53,974 nt of DNA from an uncultured Lachnobacterium sp. GTDB taxonomy: Bacteria; Bacillota; Clostridia; Lachnospirales; Lachnospiraceae. Positions 44,497 through 53,606 of the stretch are shown here, piece by piece. Made by a program: the position numbers and the translations under genes. Where the stretch lies: positions 1 through 53,974 of the forward strand of contig URDU01000017.1 in NCBI GenBank assembly GCA_900546625.1, given 5' to 3'. Position 1 is the first letter of the stretch. Every line of letters starts with the position of its first letter. The notes beneath the pieces were generated by a model. It had not been told where the DNA came from and ran no database searches. It saw only the letters and a list, made by a program, of their open reading frames with translations.

Positions 44497-45720
44497 ATGA
44501 AGCTAAACAAAAAAGTAATCGAGAGCATTACGGTCTGTGGACTGTGCGCTATGCTGACGGTTACCGCGGTTACTAACAGCGGACGCTCTGAGGTCAAGGC
44601 AGAGGATAAGGTGCTAGCAAACACTGGTTTAGAGCATACTGGTTATAATAGTTATGCTGGCGTAGCAGCGACTCTTTTTGATTATGAGAAGAGCCTCACA
44701 GCAGAGAATGCTGTTACAGTAGAAAAAGAAAATGTTGAGATGGTGGCAGTAGCACAGGATGTACAGCAGGAGGCGCAGCCACAGCTCACACAGGAGCAGC
44801 AGGAATGGCAGACAAAGCTTATGCCAAACGTTGAAGAATCACTCAACGTAAGAGCACAGGCCGATGAACAGTCAGATATTGTTGGAAAATTATATAAAGG
44901 AAGTGTGGCAGACATCGTAGAAAACGATGGCACCTGGGCTCACATCAAGTCAGGAAATGTAGACGGATATGTCAATGTCTCTTACTGTGTGACCGGAACT
45001 GACGCACTAAGCTATGCTTATGACACATGCGGAGAAATCGCCACAGTAAATACAGACGGACTTCGTGTGAGAGAAGCAGCAGATACAAACAGCAGGGCCT
45101 TAGATGTAGCTGACCAGGGCAAGACCTATCAGGTGAACCGCGCAGCGCAGGCAATAGACGGCTGGATTGCAGTAGTCTGTGATTCGCAGACAGGATATAT
45201 CGCAGCAGATTATGCGACACGTTCCTTAAACACAAGAGTGGGTATCACAATTGAAGAGGAACAGGCTCAGATAGCTGCACAGAAAGAGGCTGAGAGAAAG
45301 GCTGCAGAAGAAAAAGCGGCAAAAGAGGCTGCAAAAGCCGCAAAGGAATCAAAGAAAACCGAGACCACACAGGGCGAGGCAGTAAGTGCAGGAGCAGATG
45401 ACCTGACACTGCTTGCAGCAATCATCGAGTGTGAGGCAGGCGGAGAGAGCTATGAATGTCAGCTCGCAGTAGGAGCGGCAGTCATCAACAGAGTAAAGAG
45501 TGGCTCATATCCAAACAGTATCTCAGGTGTTATTTACCAGAAGGGTCAGTTTGGACCGGCATCATCAGGAAAGCTTGCAAGAAAGTTAAACGGACGCATT
45601 TCCTCATCATGCTACAGTGCAGCACAGGAGGCAATGTCCGGAGTGGACAACACAGGAGGATGCACATCCTTCAATGATCACGGCTCAGGAATATCAATCG
45701 GAAATATGAAGTTCAGATAA
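44497..45720 (+). CDS. Secreted SH3b / SleB-type cell-wall hydrolase
   Basis: A 407-residue exported protein. A signal peptide (about 1-36) is followed by a linker, two SH3b domains (about 100-165 and 180-240; SLNVRAQADEQSDIVGKL and DGLRVREAADTNS), an Ala/Lys/Glu-rich helix (about 250-290), and a C-terminal Hydrolase_2 (SleB) domain with AAIIECEAGGESYECQLAV and AAVINRV. The Glu in IIECEAGGE is the presumed catalytic residue. ATG 44497 follows GGAGGA by 4 nt; an in-frame ATG at 44485 precedes that site. Two WalR-like boxes lie upstream. Confidence 0.9.
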   Translation: MKLNKKVIESITVCGLCAMLTVTAVTNSGRSEVKAEDKVLANTGLEHTGYNSYAGVAATLFDYEKSLTAENAVTVEKENVEMVAVAQDVQQEAQPQLTQEQQEWQTKLMPNVEESLNVRAQADEQSDIVGKLYKGSVADIVENDGTWAHIKSGNVDGYVNVSYCVTGTDALSYAYDTCGEIATVNTDGLRVREAADTNSRALDVADQGKTYQVNRAAQAIDGWIAVVCDSQTGYIAADYATRSLNTRVGITIEEEQAQIAAQKEAERKAAEEKAAKEAAKAAKESKKTETTQGEAVSAGADDLTLLAAIIECEAGGESYECQLAVGAAVINRVKSGSYPNSISGVIYQKGQFGPASSGKLARKLNGRISSSCYSAAQEAMSGVDNTGGCTSFNDHGSGISIGNMKFR

Positions 45721-45744
45721 TAACAGCCAATACAAAGAAATAAC

Positions 45745-45797
45745 AAAGAGGCTGCAAATCAACAAAGCTTGTTGGTTTGCAGCCTCTTTAATTATTT
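45745..45797 (+). terminator. Terminator after the SleB-type gene
   Basis: A 19-bp stem (45745-45763 with 45771-45789, one wobble) is followed by AATTATTTCTT. It is one of the longest stems in the window. Confidence 0.8.
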
Positions 45798-45840
45798 CTT
45801 CCGTCGGGCTTGCAGTCTAAGCTTCAATGCTTCAAACCTC

Positions 45841-45869
45841 TTGCAACATACCTCAAAATAGAGTAAAAT
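45841..45869 (+). promoter_or_regulatory. Sigma-A promoter of argF
   Basis: TTGCAA, a 17-nt spacer and TAAAAT lie about 60 nt before the argF start. Confidence 0.5.
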
Positions 45870-45930
45870 GACATCATTATAGCAATCTAAATCTATAAAC
45901 GATGCAAATAAAACCCAGGAGGCAAGAGCA

Positions 45931-46920
45931 ATGCAGTTAAAGGGACGAAACTTTTTAAAACTTATGGATTACACTCCGGAAGAGATTACTTATCTGATTG
46001 ACCTCTCACAGGAGCTGAAGGAAAAGAAGAAAAAAGGCATCAGACATGATGACCTCACAGGCAAAAACATAGCGCTGATTTTTGAAAAGACCAGTACCAG
46101 AACTCGCTGCTCTTTTGAGGTAGCGGCACATGACCTTGGAATGCATGTCACATACCTTGACCCGAGCGGTTCACAGATAGGCAAAAAGGAGAGCATTGCC
46201 GATACAGCGCGCGTGCTCGGCAGAATGTTTGACGGAATCGAGTACCGCGGATACGGACAGGAAATCGTGGAGGAGCTTGCAAAATACGCAGGCGTACCGG
46301 TATGGAATGGTCTGACAAATGAGTTCCACCCGACACAGATGATAGCAGATATGCTTACAATCCGTGAGCACCTCGGCAGACTGGGGGGCGTGAAATTTGT
46401 ATACATGGGCGATGCAAGATACAACATGGGCAATTCACTCATGGTCACATGTGCAAAGCTCGGAATGGACTTCGTGGCATGCACAAACAAGAAGTATTTC
46501 CCAAATGATGAGCTTGTAAAATACTGTAAGGACGTTGCAGAAACAACCGGCGCATCAATCACACTCACAGAGGATGTGGCAGAGGGCACAAAGGACGCAG
46601 ATGTCATCTACACAGATGTGTGGGTATCAATGGGCGAGCCGGAAGAGGTATGGGCAGAGCGAATCAACGACTTAAAGCCATATCAGGTAAATGCAAAGGC
46701 ATTCGAAAATGCAAAGGATAGCGCAATCTTTATGCACTGTCTGCCGGCATTCCATGATTTAAAGACCACAATCGGAAAGCAGGTTTATGAGAAGTTTGGA
46801 CTGAGCGAGCTTGAGGTGACAGACGAGGTATTTGAGTCAGAGCGCTCAGTGGTATTTGATGAGGCAGAGAACCGTATGCACTCAATCAAGGCAATCATGC
46901 GTGCAACACTTGCAGACTAG
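45931..46920 (+). CDS. argF: Ornithine carbamoyltransferase
   Basis: A 329-residue enzyme that makes citrulline from ornithine and carbamoyl phosphate in arginine synthesis. Carbamoyl-phosphate loop [16 protein letters not shown], ornithine-binding [11 protein letters not shown] and the catalytic-Cys motif MHCLPAFHD are all intact. AGGAGG precedes the ATG. No other arginine genes are near; it leads a run of housekeeping genes with birA 21 nt behind. An anabolic (ArgF) rather than catabolic (ArcB) role is likely because no deiminase genes are present, but sequence alone does not settle this. Confidence 0.93.
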   Translation: MQLKGRNFLKLMDYTPEEITYLIDLSQELKEKKKKGIRHDDLTGKNIALIFEKTSTRTRCSFEVAAHDLGMHVTYLDPSGSQIGKKESIADTARVLGRMFDGIEYRGYGQEIVEELAKYAGVPVWNGLTNEFHPTQMIADMLTIREHLGRLGGVKFVYMGDARYNMGNSLMVTCAKLGMDFVACTNKKYFPNDELVKYCKDVAETTGASITLTEDVAEGTKDADVIYTDVWVSMGEPEEVWAERINDLKPYQVNAKAFENAKDSAIFMHCLPAFHDLKTTIGKQVYEKFGLSELEVTDEVFESERSVVFDEAENRMHSIKAIMRATLAD

Positions 46921-46941
46921 AGCAAAACTAAGGAACAAGGT

Positions 46942-47922
46942 ATGAAGGAAGAAATACTTAGGCTTCTACGCAGCGCTGACGGCTATATTTCAGGGCAGGA
47001 GCTATGCAACCGGTTCGGTGTATCGCGCACAGCCGTGTGGAAGGCCATAAACCAGCTAAAGGAAGCCGGATATGAGATAGAGGCACAACAGAATAAGGGC
47101 TACAGGCTCATGGCAGCGCCCGATCTGATGACGGAGGCAGAGATAAAAAGCCTCATGCACACAGACTGGGTGGCAAAGGAAGTGCTGTATTTTGATACAA
47201 TAGACTCCACCAACACCAAGGCTCAGGAGCTTGCCGAAAAAGGCTATCCAAGCGGCACACTGGTCGTAGCGGACAAGCAGGAGTCAGGCAAGGGGCGTCG
47301 CGGCCGCAGCTGGGTATCGCCGTCCGGCACAGGTATTTTCATGACACTTATGATAAAGCCTGATATCAATCCAAACAATGCCTCTATGCTTACGCTTGTG
47401 GCAGCACTTGCCGTAGCAAAGGCCATAACAAGCGTAACCGGTGAGGAAGCCATGATAAAGTGGCCAAACGACATTGTGGTAAACGGCAAAAAGGTGTGCG
47501 GCATACTCACAGAGATGAATGCGCAGTTTGACTACATCAACCATATCGTTGTAGGCATAGGTATCAACGTGCACAATGAGAGCTTTCCGGAGGAAATCAG
47601 TCAGATGGCGAGCTCACTCATGATAGAAGCAGGGGGCAAAAGATTCCACCGTGCGCAGATAATCGCAGAGACCATGTCATACTTTGAGCAGTATTATGAT
47701 ACATTTTTAAAGACGCAGGATCTTTCAGCTCTCGTCAGGGAGTATGACAAGCTGTTGGTCAACAGGAATAAATCAGTAAGGGTACTGGACCCGAAGGAGC
47801 CGTTTGACGGAAAGGCGATGGGCATCACGCCTAAGGGCGAGCTGATCGTGGACACATGGGAGTCACGCAAGCTGGTTTCAAGCGGAGAAGTATCAGTGAG
47901 AGGAATATACGGATATGTCTAA
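46942..47922 (+). CDS. birA: Biotin-protein ligase / biotin repressor BirA
   Basis: A 326-residue bifunctional protein. An N-terminal winged helix (about 1-60, NRFGVSRTAVWKAINQL) lets it repress biotin genes; the ligase domain (about 80-270) has GRRGRSWVSPSGTGIF for biotinyl-AMP and KWPNDIVVNGKKVCGIL with the catalytic Lys; a C-terminal SH3-like domain follows. It biotinylates carboxylase carrier proteins. The stop overlaps the next gene by 8 nt. Confidence 0.93.
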   Translation: MKEEILRLLRSADGYISGQELCNRFGVSRTAVWKAINQLKEAGYEIEAQQNKGYRLMAAPDLMTEAEIKSLMHTDWVAKEVLYFDTIDSTNTKAQELAEKGYPSGTLVVADKQESGKGRRGRSWVSPSGTGIFMTLMIKPDINPNNASMLTLVAALAVAKAITSVTGEEAMIKWPNDIVVNGKKVCGILTEMNAQFDYINHIVVGIGINVHNESFPEEISQMASSLMIEAGGKRFHRAQIIAETMSYFEQYYDTFLKTQDLSALVREYDKLLVNRNKSVRVLDPKEPFDGKAMGITPKGELIVDTWESRKLVSSGEVSVRGIYGYV

Positions 47923-48250
47923 AGAGGTAGTACTTTGCGTGTCAAACGCATATCAGAAAAAATATTATCTGAACGAGAATTTTAACGGACTTCCACAGAC
48001 TATAAGGGATGAGCTCAAAATCATGTGCGTCCTGTATACAGAGGATGTGGGAGGCATACTGGAGCTGGTGTTTGATGAGGACGGAAACCTCGATTTCAGA
48101 ACATCCTGCAAGGAAAACGACTTTTTCTATGACGAGATAGGAAGCGTGCTAAAGATAAAGCAGTACCGCAACGAGCGAAGAGAGCTGCTCGAGTCGATAG
48201 AGACGTATTATCGCATAGTATTTTTGGGAGAAGGACTCGAGGAGGAATAA
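47915..48250 (+). CDS. Conserved hypothetical protein (DUF6145-like)
   Basis: A 111-residue soluble acidic protein that begins MSKEVVLCVSNAYQKKYYLN. The text (LPQTIRDELKIMCVLYTEDVGG, ILELVFDEDGNLDF) fits a Lachnospiraceae family I recall as DUF6145; that name is from memory. No catalytic motif is visible. It overlaps birA and is followed 3 nt later by coaX, so it is translated within this operon. Confidence 0.75.
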   Translation: MSKEVVLCVSNAYQKKYYLNENFNGLPQTIRDELKIMCVLYTEDVGGILELVFDEDGNLDFRTSCKENDFFYDEIGSVLKIKQYRNERRELLESIETYYRIVFLGEGLEEE

Positions 48251-48253
48251 CAG

Positions 48254-49036
48254 ATGATTTTAGCACTGGACGTAGGAAATACAAACATCACATGCGGTGT
48301 GTTTGATGGGGACAGGATAAAAGCGAGCTTTAGAATAACAACCAAAATGCCACGTACATCGGATGAATACGGCATGCTTCTGAGCAATCTGCTCGAAAGA
48401 AACCAGGTAGGAATGGACGACATACATGATGCAATCATCTGCTCCGTTGTACCGAATATCATGCATTCACTGCAGAATGGCCTCATAAAATACTTCAATA
48501 TCAGGCCGATAATCGTGGAGGCCGGCATCAAAACAGGCATCCGTATCGCTACACCAAATCCGCAGCAAATTGGTGCAGACCGTATAGTAGACGCCGTAGC
48601 TGCATATGAATTATATGGAGGACCTGTTTTAGTCATAGATTTCGGCACAGCAACCACCTACGATATGGTCGATGAAAACGGCACCTTCATGGGAGGAATC
48701 ACAGCACCGGGCATACGTATTTCAGCCAAGGCACTCTGGGAGGATGCGGCAAAGCTTCCTGAGATAGAAATTAAAAAGCCTGATAATATCCTTGGAAAGG
48801 ACACCATCACCAGCATGCAGGCGGGACTTGTGTATGGCCAGATAGGACAGACAGAGTATATCATCAACAAGGTAAAGGAAGAAACCGGCATGTACGATGC
48901 AAAGGTTGTAGTGACCGGCGGACTCGGCAGAATAATAGCCAATGAGACAGATAACGTGGATGTATATGATCCTGACCTGACATTAAAGGGCATAAACCTC
49001 GTGTATTGCAAGCAGAACCGCAAGGGAGTAAAGTAA
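48254..49036 (+). CDS. coaX: Type III pantothenate kinase
   Basis: A 260-residue ASKHA-fold kinase, the first step of coenzyme A synthesis. Phosphate-1 motif [12 protein letters not shown], then the pantothenate/phosphate region [30 protein letters not shown] and TGGLGRI. It needs a monovalent cation and resists CoA feedback, as known for CoaX. It is co-transcribed with birA, the small protein and dusB. Confidence 0.93.
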   Translation: MILALDVGNTNITCGVFDGDRIKASFRITTKMPRTSDEYGMLLSNLLERNQVGMDDIHDAIICSVVPNIMHSLQNGLIKYFNIRPIIVEAGIKTGIRIATPNPQQIGADRIVDAVAAYELYGGPVLVIDFGTATTYDMVDENGTFMGGITAPGIRISAKALWEDAAKLPEIEIKKPDNILGKDTITSMQAGLVYGQIGQTEYIINKVKEETGMYDAKVVVTGGLGRIIANETDNVDVYDPDLTLKGINLVYCKQNRKGVK

Positions 49037-49040
49037 CAGT

Positions 49041-50027
49041 ATGGATATTCATCAGATACGAAAGCTTCAGATAGGAAGCGTGACACTCCCAAACAACCTG
49101 ATACTGGGACCTATGGCAGGCGTAACAGACCTGCCATTTCGCTTATTGTGCAAGGAGCAGGGAGCAGGGCTTTTATGTATGGAAATGGTCAGCGCCAAGG
49201 CGATTTTGTACAAAAACAAAAATACAGAGTCGCTTCTTTCAATAGACGAAAGAGAAAAGCCTGTTTCGCTCCAGATGTTTGGCTCAGACCCTCAGATAAT
49301 GGCTCAGATAGCAAAGCAGATAGAGGAAAGACCGTTTGACATACTGGATATCAACATGGGCTGCCCGGTGCCCAAAATTGTAAACAACGGTGAGGGCTCA
49401 GCGCTCATGAAAAATCCGATCCTTGCAGGTCAGATTATAGAGAGCATAGTAAAAGCGATAGATAAGCCGGTCACGGTAAAAATTCGTAAGGGCTTCGATG
49501 ATGAGCATGTCAACGCAGTAGAGCTGGCGCATGTGGCTGAAGAAAGCGGCGCAAGCGCAGTCGCAGTGCATGGCAGGACCAGAGAGCAGTACTACTCAGG
49601 CAAAGCCGACTGGGACATCATAAGGCAGGTAAAAGAGGCTGTCTCAATACCGGTCATAGGAAACGGAGACCTGCTTTGTGCAGAGGATGTCATAAAAATG
49701 CAGGAGCAGACAGGCTGCGACGGCTTTATGATAGCCAGGGGAGCACAGGGCAATCCGTGGATTTTCTCACAGATACTGCATTACTTTGAGACCGGCGAGC
49801 ATCAGGAAAAGCCATCCTTTGAGGAAGTGCGCCGGATGATACTGCGCCATGCACGCATGATGATAGAGTTCAAGGGCGAGTTCACAGGGATACACGAGAT
49901 GAGAAAGCACACAGCGTGGTATACGGCAGGATATCCGCATTCATCAAGGCTGCGCGCGGCGGTGAATACGGTGGAGAGCTTAGAACAGCTTGAGGAGCTT
50001 TTGTATAAGGAACAGCTTCGAAATTGA
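49041..50027 (+). CDS. dusB: tRNA-dihydrouridine synthase
   Basis: A 328-residue flavoenzyme that reduces uridine in tRNA D-loops. FMN-binding start LGPMAGVTDLPFR, catalytic Cys in NMGCPVPKIVNNGEGSAL, KIRKGFDD, AVHGRTREQYYSG and the phosphate site GNGDL are present. A C-terminal helical tRNA-binding domain follows. It starts 4 nt after coaX. Its assignment to DusB rather than another Dus is by general similarity and Firmicute habit. Confidence 0.9.
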   Translation: MDIHQIRKLQIGSVTLPNNLILGPMAGVTDLPFRLLCKEQGAGLLCMEMVSAKAILYKNKNTESLLSIDEREKPVSLQMFGSDPQIMAQIAKQIEERPFDILDINMGCPVPKIVNNGEGSALMKNPILAGQIIESIVKAIDKPVTVKIRKGFDDEHVNAVELAHVAEESGASAVAVHGRTREQYYSGKADWDIIRQVKEAVSIPVIGNGDLLCAEDVIKMQEQTGCDGFMIARGAQGNPWIFSQILHYFETGEHQEKPSFEEVRRMILRHARMMIEFKGEFTGIHEMRKHTAWYTAGYPHSSRLRAAVNTVESLEQLEELLYKEQLRN

Positions 50028-50041
50028 AATCGGTCAAATCC

Positions 50042-50070
50042 TTGACAGAGTGGGGATTTTCAATTATAAT
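50042..50070 (+). promoter_or_regulatory. Consensus sigma-A promoter of the greA leader RNA
   Basis: A perfect TTGACA, a 17-nt spacer and a perfect TATAAT predict a start near 50077, 310 nt ahead of greA. Confidence 0.85.
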
Positions 50071-50076
50071 ACACGC

Positions 50077-50386
50077 GTTAAAATAGACTTTAAATTTAGT
50101 ATGTGAAACTTCCCACATTCAGTTTATCGAAGCTACCGGAATAGCATACAGTTTATTCCTCAGAAAAATATGAAGTTAGCCACGGGAGCGAATCGCGGAT
50201 AGAGGGTTTTTCTTTGCTGCGGGGTTTCCGTTGTCGGGTGTTATGGGAACCCGTGGCAGTTCATATTTTTCTTCGGAACATACTGTATACTTTCCGGTAT
50301 TGAAGACCTTGGTGTGGGAAGTTAATATACTAAATGAGTACAATAAATATCAAAAATAAAAAAAGGAAGATAGAAGGGTAAGAATC
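50077..50386 (+). ncRNA. Long rod-like structured RNA / greA leader (unidentified)
   Basis: No gene lies in these 310 bases, but successive complementary arms nest in strict order: 50095-50102 with 50327-50334, 50107-50117 with 50313-50323, 50134-50141 with 50292-50299, 50146-50152 with 50282-50288, 50156-50159 with 50275-50278, 50162-50174 with 50260-50272, and 50179-50186 with 50250-50257. This gives about 60 paired positions in one extended hairpin of about 240 nt. There is no terminator before greA. It could be a greA 5' leader, a processed stable RNA, or a 6S-like RNA; 6S is usually shorter and I cannot confirm it. Confidence 0.65.
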
Positions 50387-50875
50387 ATGGAGAACAAGAA
50401 AAATATTCTGACATATGCAGGTCTTAAGAAGCTTGAGGATGAGCTTGAGCATTTAAAGGTTGTTAAGCGTAAAGAGGTTTCTCAGAAGATCAAGGAGGCT
50501 CGTGAGCAGGGTGATTTATCTGAGAATGCTGAGTATGATGCAGCTAAGGATGAGCAGCGCGATATCGAGACTCGTATTGAGGAGATCGAGAAAATCCTTA
50601 AAAATGCTGAGGTTGTTGTTGAGGAGGAGGTTGACCTTGACAAGATTTCTATCGGATGTAAGATCCGCATCTTAGATTGTGAGTTTGATGAGGAGCTTGA
50701 GTACAAAATCGTTGGTTCAACAGAGGCAAACAGCTTAAAGGGCAAGATTTCAAACGAGTCACCTGTAGGTAAAGCTCTTCTTGGAAAGAAAGTCGGAGAT
50801 ACTGTAACTGTTGAGACTCAGGTAGGAGAGCTCACATACAAGGTACTTGAGATCCAGAGAGCAGAAGAGAACTAA
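50387..50875 (+). CDS. greA: Transcription elongation factor GreA
   Basis: A 162-residue factor that rescues backtracked RNA polymerase by stimulating transcript cleavage. The N-terminal coiled coil carries the acidic tip at about residues 40-50 ([18 protein letters not shown]); the C-terminal FKBP-like domain ends [10 protein letters not shown]. Length is typical. GAAGGG lies 8 nt before the ATG. lysS starts 12 nt after its stop, so the two form one transcript with the long structured leader. Confidence 0.95.
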   Translation: MENKKNILTYAGLKKLEDELEHLKVVKRKEVSQKIKEAREQGDLSENAEYDAAKDEQRDIETRIEEIEKILKNAEVVVEEEVDLDKISIGCKIRILDCEFDEELEYKIVGSTEANSLKGKISNESPVGKALLGKKVGDTVTVETQVGELTYKVLEIQRAEEN

Positions 50876-50887
50876 AAGAGGTAAAAA

Positions 50888-52501
50888 ATGGCAAATCAGA
50901 ATAATAACAAGGGTGGACAGCAGCAGGACGTAAACCAGCTCCTTAAGGTCCGCCGTGAAAAATTACAGAATTTACAGGAAGCAGGAAAGGATCCCTTCCA
51001 GATTACAAAGTACGATGTCACTCATCACAGCAGCGATGTAAAGGAGCTTTACAATGCGCATGAGGCTGAGATTCTCGGTGACAGAAAGGCTCCTGATGTA
51101 GAGGGCCTGGATGACGCTGCAAAGCGAGAGGTAATCAACAACGATTACAACGAGAGAAGAGAAATCATGGATGCAAAGCCAATCGAAGTAAGCATCGCAG
51201 GACGTATGATGTTCAAGCGTGTCATGGGTAAGGCTTCTTTCTGCAATATCCAGGATTTAAAGGGCAATATCCAGGTATATGTGGCAAGAGACAATATCGG
51301 AGAAGACTCATACGCAGACTTCAAGAAATCAGATATCGGTGATATCTACGGTGTAAAGGGCTTCGCCTTTAGAACAAAGACAGGCGAAATCTCAATCCAT
51401 GCAGAGGAGATAACCCTGCTTTCAAAATCACTCCAGATACTCCCGGAGAAGTTCCATGGACTGACAGACACAGACACCAGATACCGTCAGAGATACGTAG
51501 ACCTCATCATGAATCAGGAGAGCAAAGAGGTATTTATCAAGCGCTCACAGATACTCAAGGAAATCCGTAACTTCCTTGCAGGCCGTGACTTCATGGAGGT
51601 TGAGACACCTATGCTTGTCTCAAACGCAGGTGGTGCCGCAGCAAGACCATTCGAGACACACTACAATGCCTTGAATGAGGATGTAAAGCTTCGTATTTCC
51701 CTTGAGCTTTACTTAAAGAGACTCATTGTCGGAGGACTTGAGCGAGTATACGAGATCGGACGAGTTTTCCGTAACGAGGGCGTAGATACACGTCACAACC
51801 CTGAGTTCACACTTATGGAGCTTTATCAGGCATACACAGATTACGAGGGCATGATGGAGCTGACAGAGTCAATGTTCCGTTACCTCGCTGAGAAGGTATG
51901 CGGTTCAACAAAAATCTCATACAACGGCGTGGAAATCGACCTTGGAAAGCCATTCGCAAGAATGACAATGATAGATGCAATCAAGAAATACGCAGGCGTA
52001 GACTTCGACCAGGTACCTGATGATGCAGCTGCAAAGAAGCTTGCAGACGAGCATCATATCGAGTACGAGGAGCGCCACAAGAAGGGTGACATCGTAAACC
52101 TCTTCTTCGAGGAGTACTGTGAGAAGGAGCTTATCCAGCCAACCTTTATCATGGATCACCCAATTGAGATATCACCTCTCACCAAGAAGAAGCCAAGCGA
52201 CCCTACAAAGGTAGAGCGTTTTGAGCTGTTCTGTAATACATGGGAGATGTGTAACGCATACTCAGAGCTCAACGACCCAATCGATCAGCGTGAGCGTTTC
52301 GCAGCACAGGATGCCAACGCAGCAGCAGGCGATGACGAGGCAGAGCACACAGATGAGGACTTCCTCAATGCGCTTGAAATCGGTATGCCGCCAACAGGTG
52401 GAATCGGATACGGAATCGACCGTCTTGTAATGCTTCTGACAGATAGCCAGGCAATCAGGGATGTATTACTGTTCCCGACGATGAAGAGCTTGGATAAATA
52501 A
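50888..52501 (+). CDS. lysS: Lysyl-tRNA synthetase, class II
   Basis: A 537-residue enzyme that charges tRNA-Lys. The anticodon-binding OB fold covers about 85-190. The catalytic core has motif 1 (near RNFLAGRDFMEVETPML), motif 2 (YEIGRVFRNEGVDTRHNPEF) and motif 3 (GGIGYGIDRLVMLLT). A Gln/Asn-rich N-terminal start is unusual but short. RBS AGAGG precedes the ATG. The greA-lysS order is common in Firmicutes. Confidence 0.95.
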   Translation: MANQNNNKGGQQQDVNQLLKVRREKLQNLQEAGKDPFQITKYDVTHHSSDVKELYNAHEAEILGDRKAPDVEGLDDAAKREVINNDYNERREIMDAKPIEVSIAGRMMFKRVMGKASFCNIQDLKGNIQVYVARDNIGEDSYADFKKSDIGDIYGVKGFAFRTKTGEISIHAEEITLLSKSLQILPEKFHGLTDTDTRYRQRYVDLIMNQESKEVFIKRSQILKEIRNFLAGRDFMEVETPMLVSNAGGAAARPFETHYNALNEDVKLRISLELYLKRLIVGGLERVYEIGRVFRNEGVDTRHNPEFTLMELYQAYTDYEGMMELTESMFRYLAEKVCGSTKISYNGVEIDLGKPFARMTMIDAIKKYAGVDFDQVPDDAAAKKLADEHHIEYEERHKKGDIVNLFFEEYCEKELIQPTFIMDHPIEISPLTKKKPSDPTKVERFELFCNTWEMCNAYSELNDPIDQRERFAAQDANAAAGDDEAEHTDEDFLNALEIGMPPTGGIGYGIDRLVMLLTDSQAIRDVLLFPTMKSLDK

Positions 52502-52640
52502 ACCCAGTGTTTATGCGGGATTGAGGCATTTGAGTACGTCAAAGGACGCATTAAAAGACGTATTTTGGCATAGTCATTTACATCAGTATGAAAGAGTACA
52601 CAATCTGAAAAGAATAAGATTCAATCGAATATGAACTACT

Positions 52641-52686
52641 AAGAGGACATTTTCTAAAGAAATTTAGAAGATGTCCTCTTTTTTGC
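52641..52686 (+). terminator. Terminator of the greA-lysS operon
   Basis: An 18-bp stem (52641-52658 with 52663-52680) capped by GAAA is followed by TTTTGCG, including the preceding TT of the arm. It marks the border to the mobile-element remnant. Confidence 0.88.
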
Positions 52687-52740
52687 GTTATGGAGAAAAT
52701 ACGTCATTTGTTATGAAGTCAAAGTGAAAGGAGCACAGCA

Positions 52741-52962
52741 ATGGATGAATCAAAGAAGAAAGATAGATATGAGGCTGCAAAAAAGTTTGTAAGATATTCA
52801 GATGGTGCAAAGATGTACAGTATGGGAATGACAAAATTTCAAGAAGTGGCTAAGGATGCCAAGGCTTGTTATAAGATTGGTCAGCTTGTACTTGTTAATA
52901 CAGAAATATTGGATAAGTATCTTGAAACTTTTCATATTACAGATGCTGAGTTTTATAAGTAG
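52741..52962 (+). CDS. Excisionase-like small protein of a conjugative element (DUF6462-like)
   Basis: A 73-residue basic protein (VRYSDGAKMYSMGMTKFQEVA, then KIGQLVLVNTEILDKYLETF). The pattern resembles short helix-turn-helix proteins carried by Lachnospiraceae conjugative elements (I know it as DUF6462, from memory), with the layout of excisionase/MerR-like folds. AAAGGAG lies 7 nt before the ATG. It looks intact, but what follows is decayed, so it is probably a surviving piece. Confidence 0.72.
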   Translation: MDESKKKDRYEAAKKFVRYSDGAKMYSMGMTKFQEVAKDAKACYKIGQLVLVNTEILDKYLETFHITDAEFYK

Positions 52963-52977
52963 GTGATGTTATGGTAA

Positions 52978-53160
52978 ATACATTGAGTGGTTGCAATTGT
53001 GGTATGTAATGCATTTATCAATGCAGGACTTCCGGCATTTACAGGAAGTTACGCTGACTGGGCACAGACGCTTATTTATTTGTGTGAAATGACATTTACG
53101 ATAGCAATGACTGTTGGAAGTGTGAAGGGTGCACAGACACTTACAAGCAAGGCATTGTTG
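52978..53160 (+). pseudogene. Fragment of a conjugative-element membrane protein
   Basis: About 60 codons translate to AGLPAFTGSYADWAQTLIYL and EMTFTIAMTVGSVKGAQTL, a hydrophobic protein fragment. The frame then runs on into sequence that makes sense only in a different frame, as part of a VirB4-type ATPase. The gene therefore seems cut near 53150 by a deletion joining it to the ATPase remnant. No good start is visible. Confidence 0.5.
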
Positions 53161-53606
53161 AGAATGGTAAGCGAGGCAAGGCAACATGGCTCTATATTGA
53201 TGAGTTCCATGTCCTGCTTAATTCGGAGTATTCTGCAAAATATCTGCAGCAGCTCTGGAAGAAGGTAAGAAAGCAGGGAGGTCTTTGTACCGGTATCACG
53301 CAGAATGTTGTCGATCTGTTGCAGAATTACACAGCAACCACAATGCTTGCAAACTCTGAGTTTGTGGCACTCTTGAAGCAGGCAAATACAGACAGTTCAA
53401 AGATGGCGGAGGTTATCGGGGTATCAGAGGCACAGCTTCGGTTCGTAACTAATACCGCCTCTGGAATGGGACTTATTAAGTGTGGTTCGGTAGTAATTCC
53501 CTTTGATAATCAGATCAGCAAGGATACGGATTTGTACAGGCTGTATAATACCAACATTCATGAGAAGATTGCGGAACAGAAGAAAAAAGAAGCAATGCTG
53601 CAGTGA
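53144..53606 (+). pseudogene. C-terminal remnant of a VirB4/TraE-type conjugation ATPase
   Basis: An open frame without its own start encodes GKATWLYIDEFHVLLNSEY, KVRKQGGLCTGITQNVVDLL, ANSEFVALLKQANTDSSKMA and FVTNTASGMGLIKCGS. These match the Walker B region (LYIDEFHVL) and C-terminal end of type IV secretion ATPases of Tn916-like or Tn1549-like elements. The N-terminal two thirds, with Walker A, are missing. The intact end and stop at 53604-53606 suggest recent loss by deletion. Confidence 0.75.

Noticed and set aside
52987..53268. 93-codon frame as one intact gene
   Set aside because: Its first half is a membrane-protein fragment and its second half is VirB4-type sequence read in the wrong frame.
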